Positions 15,084 through 24,180 of a DNA stretch of 32,616 nt are shown here, one piece after another (position 1 is the stretch's first letter; the number at the start of each line of letters is the position of its first letter). The DNA is from Natrinema mahii. Its GTDB lineage: Archaea; Halobacteriota; Halobacteria; Halobacteriales; Natrialbaceae. Both the position numbers and the translations under genes were made by a program. Under the pieces are notes generated by a model. That model was not told the origin of the DNA, ran no database searches, and saw only the letters and a list, made by a program, of their open reading frames with translations. The stretch is taken from positions 1 to 32,616 of the forward strand of contig JHUT02000020.1 of the NCBI GenBank assembly GCA_000690595.2, given 5' to 3'.

Positions 15084-16346
15084 TCAGAAACCACCGCCGG
15101 TAAGCAGGTCGAGAAAGCCCTGCATGGCGAGCGCGGCCAGGACGATCGCCAACACCACGAGCGAGGCGTTGACGACGTTCAGCCACCGGGAGTTTTGATA
15201 CGCGCCCATGGTCTCGCGGTCGTTGACCGCCCAGAACAGCAGGGTGGCCGCGAGCGGGAGGCCGAAGATGCCGTTGTACGTCGGAAACAGGATCACCATG
15301 TCGACGACCGAGAGATCGAGTACCCGACTGAGCACCGGCGAGAAGACGCCGATCCCCGTCAGGGTCACGAAGACGACCGTGAAGCGCCGATCGCCCTTTT
15401 CGACCTCGTAGCCGGCGGCCTGGGGAATCATGTAGGCGGGCGCCCACATGATCGGGATGATGCTATTGAACGCGGCGGCGATGACGCCGACGACGAAAAG
15501 CACCATCGCCCACACGCCGAGGACCTCGACCAGCGCTTCGCCGGGGGTGATAAATGAGTCGAGTTCCGTAAACCCCATCGGGCGCAACAGCGCCGCAGCG
15601 GCGATGAGGATCGCGAGCGTCGTCAGGCCACCGACGGCGTAGCCGATCGCCAGGTCCGTCCGCGCCTCGGGCAGATCGCTCCGATCGGTCCACCCCTTCT
15701 CGTGGACGAGGATCGACTCGAGGAAGAAGTTGGGCCACAGCGCGGTCGTGCCGAGCAGGCCGGCGGCCATCGGGAGCGCGCCGAACGTTTCCGTCGTCGG
15801 GACGAACCCGAAGGCGACGGCACTCAAATCCGCGCCGCTGGGTATGGCGACGATGACGTAAATGACCATCAACGAGAGCATCATGCCGATCATCAAGGTC
15901 TCGACGGCGTCGTAGTTCAGCAGTCCGACGCCGATCGCCGCCAGCGTCGCCACGACGGCGATCGGTTGCCAGCCGATCGCGCCGCCGAGCAGGAACGAGA
16001 CGCCGGCCCCAACGGCCGCGACCAGTCCGAGCGTCCACGCCACGCAGCCGATCGACAGGAACAGCGCGATCGTGACCGCCGCGGGCCGGCCGACCTTCTC
16101 GCGGACGAACACCATCAGCGAGGTCCCGTGAATCCCAAGTCTGGCGCTCATATCCTGTGCCATGAATCCGAGCAGTGCAGCGCCGACGACGGCCCACAGC
16201 AGGGTGTAGCCGTGCATAACTCCCGCCTGACTGGCGATGAATATCGACCCGGAGCCGAAGTAGCTCGCGACCATCACGAACGCCAACCCGTACTGCTGTG
16301 CCTGCCCGGCGAGATAGTCGATTGCCGACAGGTTCCGGATACTCAT
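15084..16346 (-). CDS. Nramp-family transporter with an altered metal site
   Basis: This 420-residue membrane protein has about 11 helices with the Nramp (SLC11) layout. Its first helix (FVMVASYFGSGSIFIASQAG) aligns with the family's DPGN helix, and the following helix reads LLWAVVGAALLGFMAQDMSARLG as in other members. The canonical metal ligands are missing, however. DPGN is GSGS at 31-34, and the helix-6 MPH reads WPN at 204-206. It therefore probably does not carry Mn2+ or Fe2+ in the usual way; a different cation or substrate is likely. The ATG overlaps the stop of an unlikely 63-codon ORF, and GGAGG lies about 8 bases upstream, so this gene may have a leader. Confidence 0.82.
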   Translation of the reverse strand: MSIRNLSAIDYLAGQAQQYGLAFVMVASYFGSGSIFIASQAGVMHGYTLLWAVVGAALLGFMAQDMSARLGIHGTSLMVFVREKVGRPAAVTIALFLSIGCVAWTLGLVAAVGAGVSFLLGGAIGWQPIAVVATLAAIGVGLLNYDAVETLMIGMMLSLMVIYVIVAIPSGADLSAVAFGFVPTTETFGALPMAAGLLGTTALWPNFFLESILVHEKGWTDRSDLPEARTDLAIGYAVGGLTTLAILIAAAALLRPMGFTELDSFITPGEALVEVLGVWAMVLFVVGVIAAAFNSIIPIMWAPAYMIPQAAGYEVEKGDRRFTVVFVTLTGIGVFSPVLSRVLDLSVVDMVILFPTYNGIFGLPLAATLLFWAVNDRETMGAYQNSRWLNVVNASLVVLAIVLAALAMQGFLDLLTGGGF

Positions 16347-16684
16347 TCGTGCGCCTCCGTGTTCCGGCGGTCGATTCGGCGGAGGGGCCGAACGCTGACG
16401 GACGTCCAGATGCGTTCGAACGGCTGTGCGTCGGGCGATGTCGTGACCGTGCTAGTACTGATCCGTAACTCGGTTCTGTCGCGACCACTGTTCGACGGCG
16501 AAACGACGTCCGGTGTTCGGTTCAGCGCCCCCATAATAGTCCGGCTACAGACAACGTTCCCATCGGGGAGAGGGCAGCGCCGGACACTTCAACCCGCTTT
16601 ACCCATCGGGCCTCGCAGCGACCTGTTCACTGGGATCCGCGAAGCGGACTCACGCGGCCCCGGCGCTCGGCGGCCGCGCCGTCG
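16347..16684. other. Intergenic region between the Nramp-like and Dus-like genes
   Basis: No convincing gene is seen. On the minus strand a GGAGG site precedes the Nramp-like ATG. A TATA-like CTATTATGG is centred near 16536, which would give a leader of about 160 bases. An ORF of 63 codons (16343-16534, minus strand) ends in the ATGA overlap but has a basic, low-complexity product unlike haloarchaeal proteins. Near 16632 lies a small hairpin (CCGC-GAA-GCGG) that may be the end of the Dus-like transcript. Confidence 0.45.
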
Positions 16685-17443
16685 CTATCGGCTCGCCTCG
16701 AGCCCCAACTGCCGGTCCACGGCGTCGCGGACCCGCTCGAGGACGGCGGGGGTGTCACTTGGGCGGCCGACGCTGACCGCGTCCGCGCCGTAGTCGACGT
16801 ACTCGCGGACGGTCTCGTCGTCGCGGACGCCGTTGTTGGCGATGACGAACAGATCGGTCGCATCGACCACGTCGGCGACGACGGACTCGGTGTCCATCGC
16901 GTCGACGTGGACGAACGCTGCGCCCGCGCGCTCGAGTCGGGCGACGAGGGCGGGCAGGTCGACGCCGGGGACTTCCGCGCGGACCTTCACGCCGACGGTC
17001 GCGCCGGTGTCGGCTGCTCGGTCGACGTAGGTCGCGAGGCGCTCGCCGTCTCGCAGCAGGGTTTCGCCGCAGCCGACGGCACACAGCTCGTCCTGCCGGC
17101 AGTGGGCATTGATCTCGAGGAAGGCGTCCCGATCGCGGCAGCTCCGGGCGGCGTCGACGACCGGTTCGATCGTGGCACTGCGGACGTTGAACGCCGGCTG
17201 GATCGGGACGTCCGCGAGCGCCTCGAGTTCGCCCTCGAGAAAGGCAAGCGGGTCGTCGGGGAGAAACTCCGTTCGATCGCGGGCGACGAGTTCGCGCGCG
17301 GCCGAACGCGAGTCGTCGTCGAGTGCGATCCCGCCGAGGAACGCGGCCCCCGCGTACTCGGCCCCGGCCCGCGCCCAGTCGGCGTCGGCCTCGCCGCTGA
17401 GGCTGGCCAGCGCGATCGGCGGGGTAAACGAGGCGCGGCTCAT
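16685..17443 (-). CDS. Dihydrouridine synthase-like TIM-barrel protein
   Basis: This 252-residue protein resembles the archaeal TIM-barrel group related to tRNA-dihydrouridine synthases and dihydroorotate/dihydropyrimidine dehydrogenases. Features are the N-terminal strand [21 protein letters not shown]...[10 protein letters not shown] (a Cys-rich segment at about 110-130), [11 protein letters not shown], and the C-terminal phosphate-binding strand-loops [10 protein letters not shown] and ADAVSVGRP, which would bind FMN. It is shorter than a typical Dus (over 300 residues) and lacks its RNA-binding tail, so tRNA modification is unproven. Its ATG overlaps the cofD stop (ATGA), meaning it is coupled to F420 biosynthesis and may use that flavin-like cofactor, but this is inference. 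Confidence 0.72.
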   Translation of the reverse strand: MSRASFTPPIALASLSGEADADWARAGAEYAGAAFLGGIALDDDSRSAARELVARDRTEFLPDDPLAFLEGELEALADVPIQPAFNVRSATIEPVVDAARSCRDRDAFLEINAHCRQDELCAVGCGETLLRDGERLATYVDRAADTGATVGVKVRAEVPGVDLPALVARLERAGAAFVHVDAMDTESVVADVVDATDLFVIANNGVRDDETVREYVDYGADAVSVGRPSDTPAVLERVRDAVDRQLGLEASR

Positions 17444-18432
17444 GCCACGCGCTCGATCGCCGCCTCGATCGCGCGGATCACGCGGGCGGCGTCCTCGCGG
17501 GAGTCGATCCCGATGTCGGTCCTGACCGTCGGGGTTTCGAATGCGGCGTCGTCGTTCTCGTCGATCACGAAGGCGTCGGCGAAGGGATAGGCCGTCGCCA
17601 GCCCCGCGGTGCTTGGCTCCGCGTTGACGGCCGCCATGAGATCGCCGGCGGGGCCGGAGAAGGCGTCGTCCCCGAGGAACGGGGAGACGGCGACGACCGT
17701 CGTCTCGGCGAGCGCCTTCGCGACGCCCGGCAGCGCGAGCATCGGACCGATGCTGGTGACCGGGTTCGAGGGGCCGATGACGACGGTGTCGGAAAGCGCC
17801 TCGAGGACGCCCGGCGCGGGCTCGGCCTGCGAGGACCCGCGGAACTCGACGGTTTCGACGGTCGGCTCGCCCCGGCGGGCGACCCAGTACTCCTGGAAGT
17901 GCATCAGCCCCTCGTCCGTGTGAACGAGGCTGGCGACGGGGTCGTCGCTCATCGGGAACAGGTCGATCGTGAGCCCGAACCCGTCGGCGAGTTGCCGGGT
18001 CGCCTCGCTCAGCGTGTATCCTTCGTCGAGGAGGCTGGTCCGCGTGATGTGGACGGCCCGGTCGCGGTCGCCGATCGTCATGAACTCGGCGATCCCCGAA
18101 AAGCGCCGCCAGTTCGCGAGATCGCGGCCGGCGGTCTGTCGCTCCTCGGGGAGGTACTGCGGCCCGTCGGGGAGGTCCGCGGCCGATGCGATGTCTTTCA
18201 GCGCCGAGTTCGTTCGATGCGTATCGCCCTCGATTCCCCACCACGTCTCCCGGTCGAGGATTCCACCGCCCTGAAACAGCAGCGTATCGATGTCCGGCGA
18301 GACGAAGAGCCCGCCGAGTTCGATGTCGTCGCCCGTGTTGGCGACGACCGTGGTCTCCTCCGGCGAGAACGCGGCGGCAGCGCCGTCTAACAGCTTCGGC
18401 GTGCCGGTGCCCCCGGAGAGGAAGGTTACCAT
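17440..18432 (-). CDS. cofD: 2-phospho-L-lactate transferase (coenzyme F420 synthesis)
   Basis: CofD transfers the phospholactyl (or related) moiety to the deazaflavin Fo, giving F420-0. The 330-residue protein has the family's N-terminal [11 protein letters not shown] phosphate loop and [21 protein letters not shown], which binds metal and Fo. [14 protein letters not shown] is a later conserved nucleotide-binding loop. Length is normal. A TATA-like GATTAAGTA on the minus strand lies 27 bases before the ATG, indicating a leaderless transcript that continues into the Dus-like gene through a 4-base overlap. Other cof genes are not in this window, which is usual for haloarchaea, where F420 genes are scattered. 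Confidence 0.95.
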   Translation of the reverse strand: MVTFLSGGTGTPKLLDGAAAAFSPEETTVVANTGDDIELGGLFVSPDIDTLLFQGGGILDRETWWGIEGDTHRTNSALKDIASAADLPDGPQYLPEERQTAGRDLANWRRFSGIAEFMTIGDRDRAVHITRTSLLDEGYTLSEATRQLADGFGLTIDLFPMSDDPVASLVHTDEGLMHFQEYWVARRGEPTVETVEFRGSSQAEPAPGVLEALSDTVVIGPSNPVTSIGPMLALPGVAKALAETTVVAVSPFLGDDAFSGPAGDLMAAVNAEPSTAGLATAYPFADAFVIDENDDAAFETPTVRTDIGIDSREDAARVIRAIEAAIERVA

Positions 18433-18519
18433 ACCCGCAACTCTCGAGCGAGGGTACTTAATCGCTTTCGGCCGACCGCGTGTGCGGCCGGCTCGGCACC
18501 GGCGTTCGCGGTCGACTCG

Positions 18520-20073
18520 TTATTCGCCGATCCAGTCCGCGAAGCTGCCCTCGAGCAGCGTCTCCGACTGGCGGGCGACGTACGCCCGCTGCATCGCCTC
18601 GATCGCCCCCTCGAGGTCGGTCCCGTCCGCGAGCGCGGTTTCGACCTGCTCGCGTTTCCAGTTGGCCGGCGTCACGCCCTGTCGGACGCGCCGGCGGAGC
18701 GGGTAGAGGTACTTGGCGGCGTCTTCCTCGCTCAGCCCGCGGTTGGTCAGCCCGTCCTCGGCGTGGGCCAGCAGGTCCTCGTAGAGTGCGAGGCCGTCGG
18801 TCGTCTCCTTGCCGTCGTTGGTGATCCAGGTCAGGTCGGCTTCGAGCCCGTCGACCATCGCGGCGTAGAAGTTCTCCCGGGCGAGTTGCCAGTCGAGTTC
18901 GACCACGGGGTGCTCGAGCCGAGTGAGACTCTCCATCAGGCCGGCGAAGGCCGCGAGGAATGCGACCGAATCGCGGACTGTCGGCTGGGCGGGGATGGGA
19001 CGGAACTCGATGCGGGCGTTGGCCGCCGACCGCGTTGGACCGCCGAAGACCGGCCGGACCCACCGCCAGTAGGTGCCGTGTTTGCGGCTGAAGTGGGGGA
19101 ACTGGTCGTCGAAGCGCTCGCCGGGCTCGACCGGCATCGGGACCATGGTGTCGTCGGCGGCGACCCGGTCGATCGCCTCGTCGACGGACGCGAGATCGCG
19201 CGGGAATCGGACCTTTCCCTCCCCCGTCGTCGGATCGTTGAGGACGGTCTCGAAGACGCTGATCCGGTGTTCCATCCAGCCGTCTCGGAGGATCGCCTCG
19301 GGGCTCGCGTCCTCGTCGTAGAGGTCGGCGGGGAAAAACGGCGAGTTGACCCCCAGCGCGAGCAGCGGGCCCGCGATTCGTACCGCGTAGTTGAAGTACT
19401 CGGGCAGGTCGGGGGCGTGGGGCACCTGATAGTGGGGCTGGATCGACGTGATCAGGCTCTCTGGCATGACGGTGTCGGCCTGCAGCGAGACGTGGGGCGC
19501 TTCGATGCGCATCCCCGCGGCCTCGGCACGTTCGGTGTTGGCCATCGCGTGATACCGGGCGGAGTCACTCATGTTCGTCGCGACCCGGACCGCGCGTTCG
19601 GTGCCGTCCTCGTCCGTCGTCGTCCGCTCGACGCTGTCGGTGAGATACGTCTTCGCGTCCTCGCCTTCCGGCGGGAGCGTCCAGAGCGCGTCGCTGACCA
19701 GTCGCATCCGTTCGGACTGGGTCACGTCCAGCGCCGTCCGCAGTCGGGCCTTGACCTCTGCCTCCTGGGCCGTCAGCCCGTCGGCGTTCAGAGGCTGCGG
19801 GCTCGTCGTCATCTCGGCGTTGTGCAGCCCCAGTTCCTTCTCGAAGCCGATCAGCTCGAGCAGCCGGCGCGGAACCCGCCGCAACGCACAGTCGTCGGCC
19901 TTGACCGCGTAAAACTCGTACTCGAGGCCGACGATCGCCTGCGGGTTGTCGAAGACCCCCTCCTCGACGCCCTCTTTGATCACCTCGGCGTCCGCCTCTG
20001 CCAGTCGGCGGAAGTCGTCGGCGTCGACCGACAGGACGTCCGCGACCCGCGCGGCGAGTTCCTCCTCGGACAT
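18520..20073 (-). CDS. Glutamate-cysteine ligase-like (GCS2 superfamily) protein
   Basis: This 517-residue acidic protein has the carboxylate-amine ligase signature of the GCS2/glutamine synthetase superfamily. An early strand, VGLEYEFYAVKADD, has the catalytic acidic pair. ELGLHNAEMTTSPQPLN, an expected ATP/metal strand, follows, and NARIEFRPIPAQPT comes late. GCS2 members join glutamate to cysteine or other amines. Haloarchaea accumulate gamma-glutamylcysteine, so a ligase of this type is plausible. Residues 420-517 are a helical extension I cannot assign. The protein is longer than the usual archaeal enzyme, so the substrate is open. It diverges from DNA ligase, with a T-rich promoter element (CCTTTCAAG on the minus strand) 27-30 bases before its ATG. 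Confidence 0.7.
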   Translation of the reverse strand: MSEEELAARVADVLSVDADDFRRLAEADAEVIKEGVEEGVFDNPQAIVGLEYEFYAVKADDCALRRVPRRLLELIGFEKELGLHNAEMTTSPQPLNADGLTAQEAEVKARLRTALDVTQSERMRLVSDALWTLPPEGEDAKTYLTDSVERTTTDEDGTERAVRVATNMSDSARYHAMANTERAEAAGMRIEAPHVSLQADTVMPESLITSIQPHYQVPHAPDLPEYFNYAVRIAGPLLALGVNSPFFPADLYDEDASPEAILRDGWMEHRISVFETVLNDPTTGEGKVRFPRDLASVDEAIDRVAADDTMVPMPVEPGERFDDQFPHFSRKHGTYWRWVRPVFGGPTRSAANARIEFRPIPAQPTVRDSVAFLAAFAGLMESLTRLEHPVVELDWQLARENFYAAMVDGLEADLTWITNDGKETTDGLALYEDLLAHAEDGLTNRGLSEEDAAKYLYPLRRRVRQGVTPANWKREQVETALADGTDLEGAIEAMQRAYVARQSETLLEGSFADWIGE

Positions 20074-20188
20074 ACCACCGAGTGCGTACCCGATCGACTT
20101 GAAAGGCGGCCATCGGATCCGTCACGGATCCCGCCCGAACCGTCCGTTCTCAGAACCGTTTTACTCCCCCCGGCGATACACACCGCCG

Positions 20189-21931
20189 ATGGAGTTCGCC
20201 ACGTTCGCCGACCGCGCCGGGACGATCGACGCCGAACCCGCCGACCTCGAGATCGTCGCCCACGTCAGGGACCTGCTCGCGGACGCCGAGGGAGAGATCG
20301 AAGTCGTCGCCAGGTTCGTGCAGGGACGGGTGTTCCCCGCCTGGGACTCGACGACGCTCGACATCGGCCCGAGCGCGTGTTACGAAGCGATCGCCCGCGC
20401 GGCGGGGCAAAATGTCGGCAGCGACGACGTCGAGGAGCGACTCGCCGACGTGGGCGAGATCGGCGACGTGGCGGCCAGCTACGAGTTCGGCGGCCAGCAG
20501 GGACTGGGCGCGTTCACGGGCGGTGGCGACGCCGGCGGAAACGGCGACGATCTCACCGTCCGCGAGGTCGCCGACACCCTCGCGGAACTGGCCGCGGCCG
20601 AGGGATCGGGCAGTCACGACCGGAAGGTCGACCTCCTCTTTGGCCTGTTCAACCGCGCCTCGAGCGAGGAGGCCCGCTATCTCGCCCGGCTCGTCCTCTC
20701 GGAGATGCGCATCGGCGTCGGTGAGGGGACGGTCCGAGACGCCATCGCCGCGGCCTTCGAGGTCCCCGAGGACCGCGTCGAACGCGCCCTACAGGTGTCG
20801 AACGACTACGGCCGGGTCGCCCGAATCGCACGAGACGAGGGCGTCACGGGCCTCGACGCCATGGACCTCGCGGTCGGTCGCCCCGTCCAGGCGATGCTCG
20901 CCCAAGCCGGGACCGTGACCGACGCGCTCGAGGAGTGGGACGAGGCCGCGGTGGAGCGGAAATACGACGGGGCGAGGATCCAACTGCACTACGACCCCGC
21001 GGGCATGGACGACGGCGACGGCTCGACGGTCGAGACCCGCGTCTTCTCGAGAAACATGGAGGAGGTCACCGACGCGCTCCCCGAGGTCGTCGAGTTCGCC
21101 GAGGAAACCCTCGAGGCCCCCGCCATCCTCGACGGCGAGGTCGTCGCCGTCGACGACGACGGCTCGCCGCTGCCGTTCCAGGAAGTCCTCAAGCGGTTCC
21201 GCCGGAAACACGACGTCGCGAAGGCCCGCGAGGATGTCTCCGTGCGGCCGGTCTTTTTCGACTGCCTGCACGCCGACGGCGAGGACCTGCTCGAGGACCC
21301 GCTGACGACCAGACACGACCGGCTCCGGTCGGTACTGGTCGATTCCGGCGCCGATGGCGATGCAGGCGACGCGGTCGCGGATGAGGACATCGAGGGGCTC
21401 TCCCTGCTCTGGACCACCGACGACCCCGACGAGATCGAGTCGATCGACGCCGACGCGCTCGAGGCCGGCCACGAGGGGATCATGCTCAAAGATCCAGAGT
21501 CGACGTATTCGCCGGGCCGACGGGGGAAACACTGGCGCAAGCGCAAGCCGGACGTGGAGACGATCGACTGCATCGTCACCGGTGCCGAGTGGGGCGAGGG
21601 GCGACGGGCGACCTTCCTCGGGACCTTCGAACTCGCCGTGCGCGCGGGCGACGAGTTCGAGACCGTCGGCAACGTCGCGACCGGGATCACCGACGAGAAA
21701 TTAGCAGAGCTAACCGAGTTGCTCGAGCCCCACATCGCCGCCGAGGAGGGACAGGAAGTCGACCTCGAGCCCGCAGTCGTCTTCGAGGTCGGCTACGAAG
21801 AGATCCAGTCCTCGCCGACGTACTCCTCGGGCTACGCCTTGCGGTTCCCGCGGTTTCAGGGCGTGCGGTACGATAAGGACCCCGACGACGCCGACTCGCT
21901 CGAGCGACTCGAGCGGCTTCACGGGCGGTAG
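20189..21931 (+). CDS. ligA: ATP-dependent DNA ligase
   Basis: This is the replicative/repair DNA ligase that seals nicks using ATP. The 580-residue protein has the N-terminal DNA-binding domain (1-about 225), then the adenylation domain with the lysine motif ERKYDG (Lys258 takes the AMP). VFSRNMEEVT is motif Ib, FDCLHADGEDL motif III, EGIMLKDPESTY motif IV and HWRKRKPD motif V. The OB-fold domain follows. The order matches the standard archaeal type, and Lys258 lies at the usual place. The ATG at 20189 is preceded by CCGTTTTACTC about 29 bases upstream, a promoter. Acidic insertions (for example DAVADEDIEG) are typical of haloarchaeal adaptation. Confidence 0.96.
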   Translation: MEFATFADRAGTIDAEPADLEIVAHVRDLLADAEGEIEVVARFVQGRVFPAWDSTTLDIGPSACYEAIARAAGQNVGSDDVEERLADVGEIGDVAASYEFGGQQGLGAFTGGGDAGGNGDDLTVREVADTLAELAAAEGSGSHDRKVDLLFGLFNRASSEEARYLARLVLSEMRIGVGEGTVRDAIAAAFEVPEDRVERALQVSNDYGRVARIARDEGVTGLDAMDLAVGRPVQAMLAQAGTVTDALEEWDEAAVERKYDGARIQLHYDPAGMDDGDGSTVETRVFSRNMEEVTDALPEVVEFAEETLEAPAILDGEVVAVDDDGSPLPFQEVLKRFRRKHDVAKAREDVSVRPVFFDCLHADGEDLLEDPLTTRHDRLRSVLVDSGADGDAGDAVADEDIEGLSLLWTTDDPDEIESIDADALEAGHEGIMLKDPESTYSPGRRGKHWRKRKPDVETIDCIVTGAEWGEGRRATFLGTFELAVRAGDEFETVGNVATGITDEKLAELTELLEPHIAAEEGQEVDLEPAVVFEVGYEEIQSSPTYSSGYALRFPRFQGVRYDKDPDDADSLERLERLHGR

Positions 21932-21994
21932 CTCGCGGCCCGATGGGTCGCTCGAAGCGCCACGGTTTTGTGTACTTAAGACAATATTCGGCCG

Positions 21995-22363
21995 ATGAGC
22001 AGCATTCGCCCGGACGAGCTGGACGAGCGACTCGAGTCGGGAGCGCAGCCGTTTATACTCGACATCCGTCCGCGGTCGGCCTTTCAGTCGAACGCGATCG
22101 CAAACAGCCACAACGTTCCCGTCTACGAGGCGCTACGCTCTGGTGACGACGACGCGTTGCGCAGTCGACTCGAGGAGATCCCGATCGACGAGGACGTGGT
22201 CGTGGTGTGCAAGATGGGCGTAGTCGCAAAGCGCGCCACCGCCGTGCTGACGGACGAGGGATACGACGCGGCGACGCTCGCGGGCGGGATGAGCGGCTGG
22301 ACCGGCTATCGGAACGGTTCGCTCGGATACAAACTGCGGTCGTTGCTCTGGAAGCTCCGGTAG
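21995..22363 (+). CDS. Rhodanese-like sulfurtransferase domain protein
   Basis: This is a 122-residue single rhodanese domain. It begins IRPDELDERL, has the acidic strand FILDIRP and ends with GGMSGWTGYR, the typical final motif. The active-site loop is VVCKMGVVAKRA, with the persulfide-forming Cys72. This short loop fits rhodanese or thiosulfate:sulfurtransferase homologues and not Cdc25. A TTTTGTG element lies about 27 bases before the ATG. The next gene (hisC) has its own promoter and is likely unrelated. The substrate is unknown; roles in Fe-S or thio-modification sulfur delivery are usual for the family. The C-terminal 15 residues (SLGYKLRSLLWKLR) are an amphipathic basic tail. Confidence 0.9.
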   Translation: MSSIRPDELDERLESGAQPFILDIRPRSAFQSNAIANSHNVPVYEALRSGDDDALRSRLEEIPIDEDVVVVCKMGVVAKRATAVLTDEGYDAATLAGGMSGWTGYRNGSLGYKLRSLLWKLR

Positions 22364-22441
22364 AGTCTCCCGTCGCCGCCGGCACGCGGTGGCTCGAGAG
22401 CGTGTCGGTCGGCGCGCACGGATCGACCACATGTAAGCACC

Positions 22442-22448
22442 CTTAAGA
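22442..22448 (+). promoter_or_regulatory. TATA box of the hisC operon
   Basis: CTTAAGA is centred 27 bases before the hisC ATG, predicting a leaderless transcript that also covers the two coupled downstream genes. Confidence 0.55.
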
Positions 22449-22471
22449 GCCACGGGAAACTGGAATCGGGT

Positions 22472-23617
22472 ATGCAACCGCGCGACCTGTCCGATCACGT
22501 CGCTTACGAGGCGGGTCGAGGCATCGAGGAGGTCGCCCGCGAACTCGACCGGGACCCCTCCGAGTTCATCAAACTCGCCTCGAACGAGAACCCCCACGGC
22601 CCCTCACCGGCCGCGGCCGTCGCCATTCGGGAGACGGCCTCGAGCGTGAGTTCTTACCCCAAGGCCGCCCACGCCGATCTCACGACCGCCGTCGCCGGCC
22701 GCTGGAACGTCGCCGACGATCAGGTCTGGCTGGCAAACGGCGGCGACGGGGCGATCGATTACCTCCACCGGACGACGCTGGAACCGGCCGACGACGTCCT
22801 CGTCCCCACGCCCGGCTTCGCCTACTACGGGATGAGCGCCCGATTTCACCACGGCGGCGTCCGCGAGTACGCTCTCTCGAAAGCCGACGACTTCACGCAG
22901 GACGCCGACACCGTCCTCGAGGCCTACGACGGCGAGCGCGTGATCTGGGTCACGAGCCCCCACAACCCGACGGGCTCGACGATGCCCCTCGCGGAGATCG
23001 AACGCCTCGCCGACGAGACCGACGAGGAGACCCTGATCGCCGTCGACGAGGCCTACGGCGAGTTCGCCGACGGCGAGAGCGCCATCGCGCTGCTGGAAGG
23101 CTGGGACGAGTTCGAGGCCCGCGACGACGTGGCGGTCCTCCGGACGTTCTCGAAGGCCTACGGGCTGGCCGGCGTTCGCCTCGGCTACGCCGTCGTGCCC
23201 GACGAGTGGGCCGACGCCTACGCCCGCGTGAACACGCCCTTCGCGGCGAGCGAACTCGCCTGCCGGGCCGGACTCGCGGCCATCGACGACGAGGAACACG
23301 TCGTCCGGACCGTCGAGACCACCCGCGAATCCCGCGCGTACATGCGCGACAACATCGACGCACACGTCTGGGAGAGCCAGGGTAACTTCGTCCTCGTCGC
23401 GGTCGGCGACGCCTCGGCCGTCACCGCCGAGATGCAAGAACGCGGCGTCATCGTTCGTGACTGCTCGAGCTTCGGGCTGCCGGGCTGTGTCCGCATCACC
23501 TGCGGAACCGAGGACGAGACCGAGCGGGCCGTCGCAACGCTCAACGAGGTCCTCGCCGACCTCGACGTCGAGCCGTCCCCCGCGACCGATCCGGACGCGG
23601 AGGTGGCCGACACGTGA
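22472..23617 (+). CDS. hisC: Histidinol-phosphate aminotransferase
   Basis: This PLP enzyme of histidine synthesis converts imidazole-acetol phosphate and glutamate to histidinol phosphate. The 381-residue class I/II aminotransferase has the N-terminal KLASNENPHGPSP segment, the PLP lysine Lys228 in RTFSKAYGLAGVRLGY and NPTGSTMP for the pyridine contact. An arginine in VRITCGTEDETE near the C-terminus binds the substrate phosphate/carboxylate. Length fits. TGA overlaps the next gene's GTG (GTGA), so hisC is the first member of a coupled three-gene operon. Related archaeal aminotransferases act on aromatic substrates, but the sequence and length are closest to HisC. Confidence 0.93.
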   Translation: MQPRDLSDHVAYEAGRGIEEVARELDRDPSEFIKLASNENPHGPSPAAAVAIRETASSVSSYPKAAHADLTTAVAGRWNVADDQVWLANGGDGAIDYLHRTTLEPADDVLVPTPGFAYYGMSARFHHGGVREYALSKADDFTQDADTVLEAYDGERVIWVTSPHNPTGSTMPLAEIERLADETDEETLIAVDEAYGEFADGESAIALLEGWDEFEARDDVAVLRTFSKAYGLAGVRLGYAVVPDEWADAYARVNTPFAASELACRAGLAAIDDEEHVVRTVETTRESRAYMRDNIDAHVWESQGNFVLVAVGDASAVTAEMQERGVIVRDCSSFGLPGCVRITCGTEDETERAVATLNEVLADLDVEPSPATDPDAEVADT

Positions 23618-24180
23618 GACTCGCCGTCACCGGCACGCCCGGCACCGGGAAGACGACCGCGACGGAGCTGCTCGCGTCGCGGCTGGCCGACGAGGCGGCC
23701 GCCCCGAACGCGGCGGCAAACGGCGAATCGACCCCCGACCTCGAGGTGATCCACCTCAACCGCGTCCTCGAGGACGAGGGGCTCTACACCGAGGTCGACG
23801 CCGACCGCGAGAGCAAGGTCGCGGACCTCGAGGCCCTCGCCGAGTGGCTCGCCGGCCGAGACGACGCCGTCGTCGAGTCCCACCTCGCGCATCACTTCGA
23901 CGCCGACCGCGTGGTCGTCCTACGGTGTCACCCCGAGACGCTCGAGGAGCGCCTGCTCGAGCGCGGCGAAACCGCCGCGAAGGCCGAGGAAAACGCCGAA
24001 AGCGAGGCCCTCGACGTGATCCTCTCGGAAGCGGTCGAGGAACACGGTCTCGAGTCGGTCTACGAGGTCGACACGACCGATCGCGATCCGGAGGCGGTCG
24101 CGGCCGAACTCGAGGCGGTCGCGGCGGGCGAGCGCGAGCCAAGCGCCGGCGAGGTCGATTTCATGGGGTACCTGACATGA
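23614..24180 (+). CDS. Adenylate kinase AK6/Fap7-like NTPase
   Basis: This 188-residue P-loop kinase starts MRLAVTGTPGTGKTT (Lys13). The hallmark AK6/Fap7 spacing follows: VESHLAHHF near residue 90 and VVVLRCHP with the LID-like arginine region EERLLERGE. Archaeal and eukaryotic Fap7 combine adenylate kinase activity with a role in 30S/40S maturation and bind uS11. The region at 28-45 (AAAPNAAANGESTPDLEV) is an unusually long, Ala-rich insertion for this family. The GTG start overlaps the hisC stop, and the gene's own stop overlaps the next start. That puts it in an operon with amino-acid and lipid genes, without evident functional link. Confidence 0.88.
   Translation: MRLAVTGTPGTGKTTATELLASRLADEAAAPNAAANGESTPDLEVIHLNRVLEDEGLYTEVDADRESKVADLEALAEWLAGRDDAVVESHLAHHFDADRVVVLRCHPETLEERLLERGETAAKAEENAESEALDVILSEAVEEHGLESVYEVDTTDRDPEAVAAELEAVAAGEREPSAGEVDFMGYLT

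Noticed and set aside
17444..18244. N-terminal extension of the Dus-like gene
   Set aside because: The frame is open upstream of the ATG at 17443 but is the antiphase of cofD, with an Arg-rich product; the ATGA overlap marks the start.
18763..20188. Long open frame upstream of DNA ligase, opposite the GCS2-like gene
   Set aside because: It is antisense to the 517-codon gene, and the ligase begins cleanly at 20189 with a promoter just before it.
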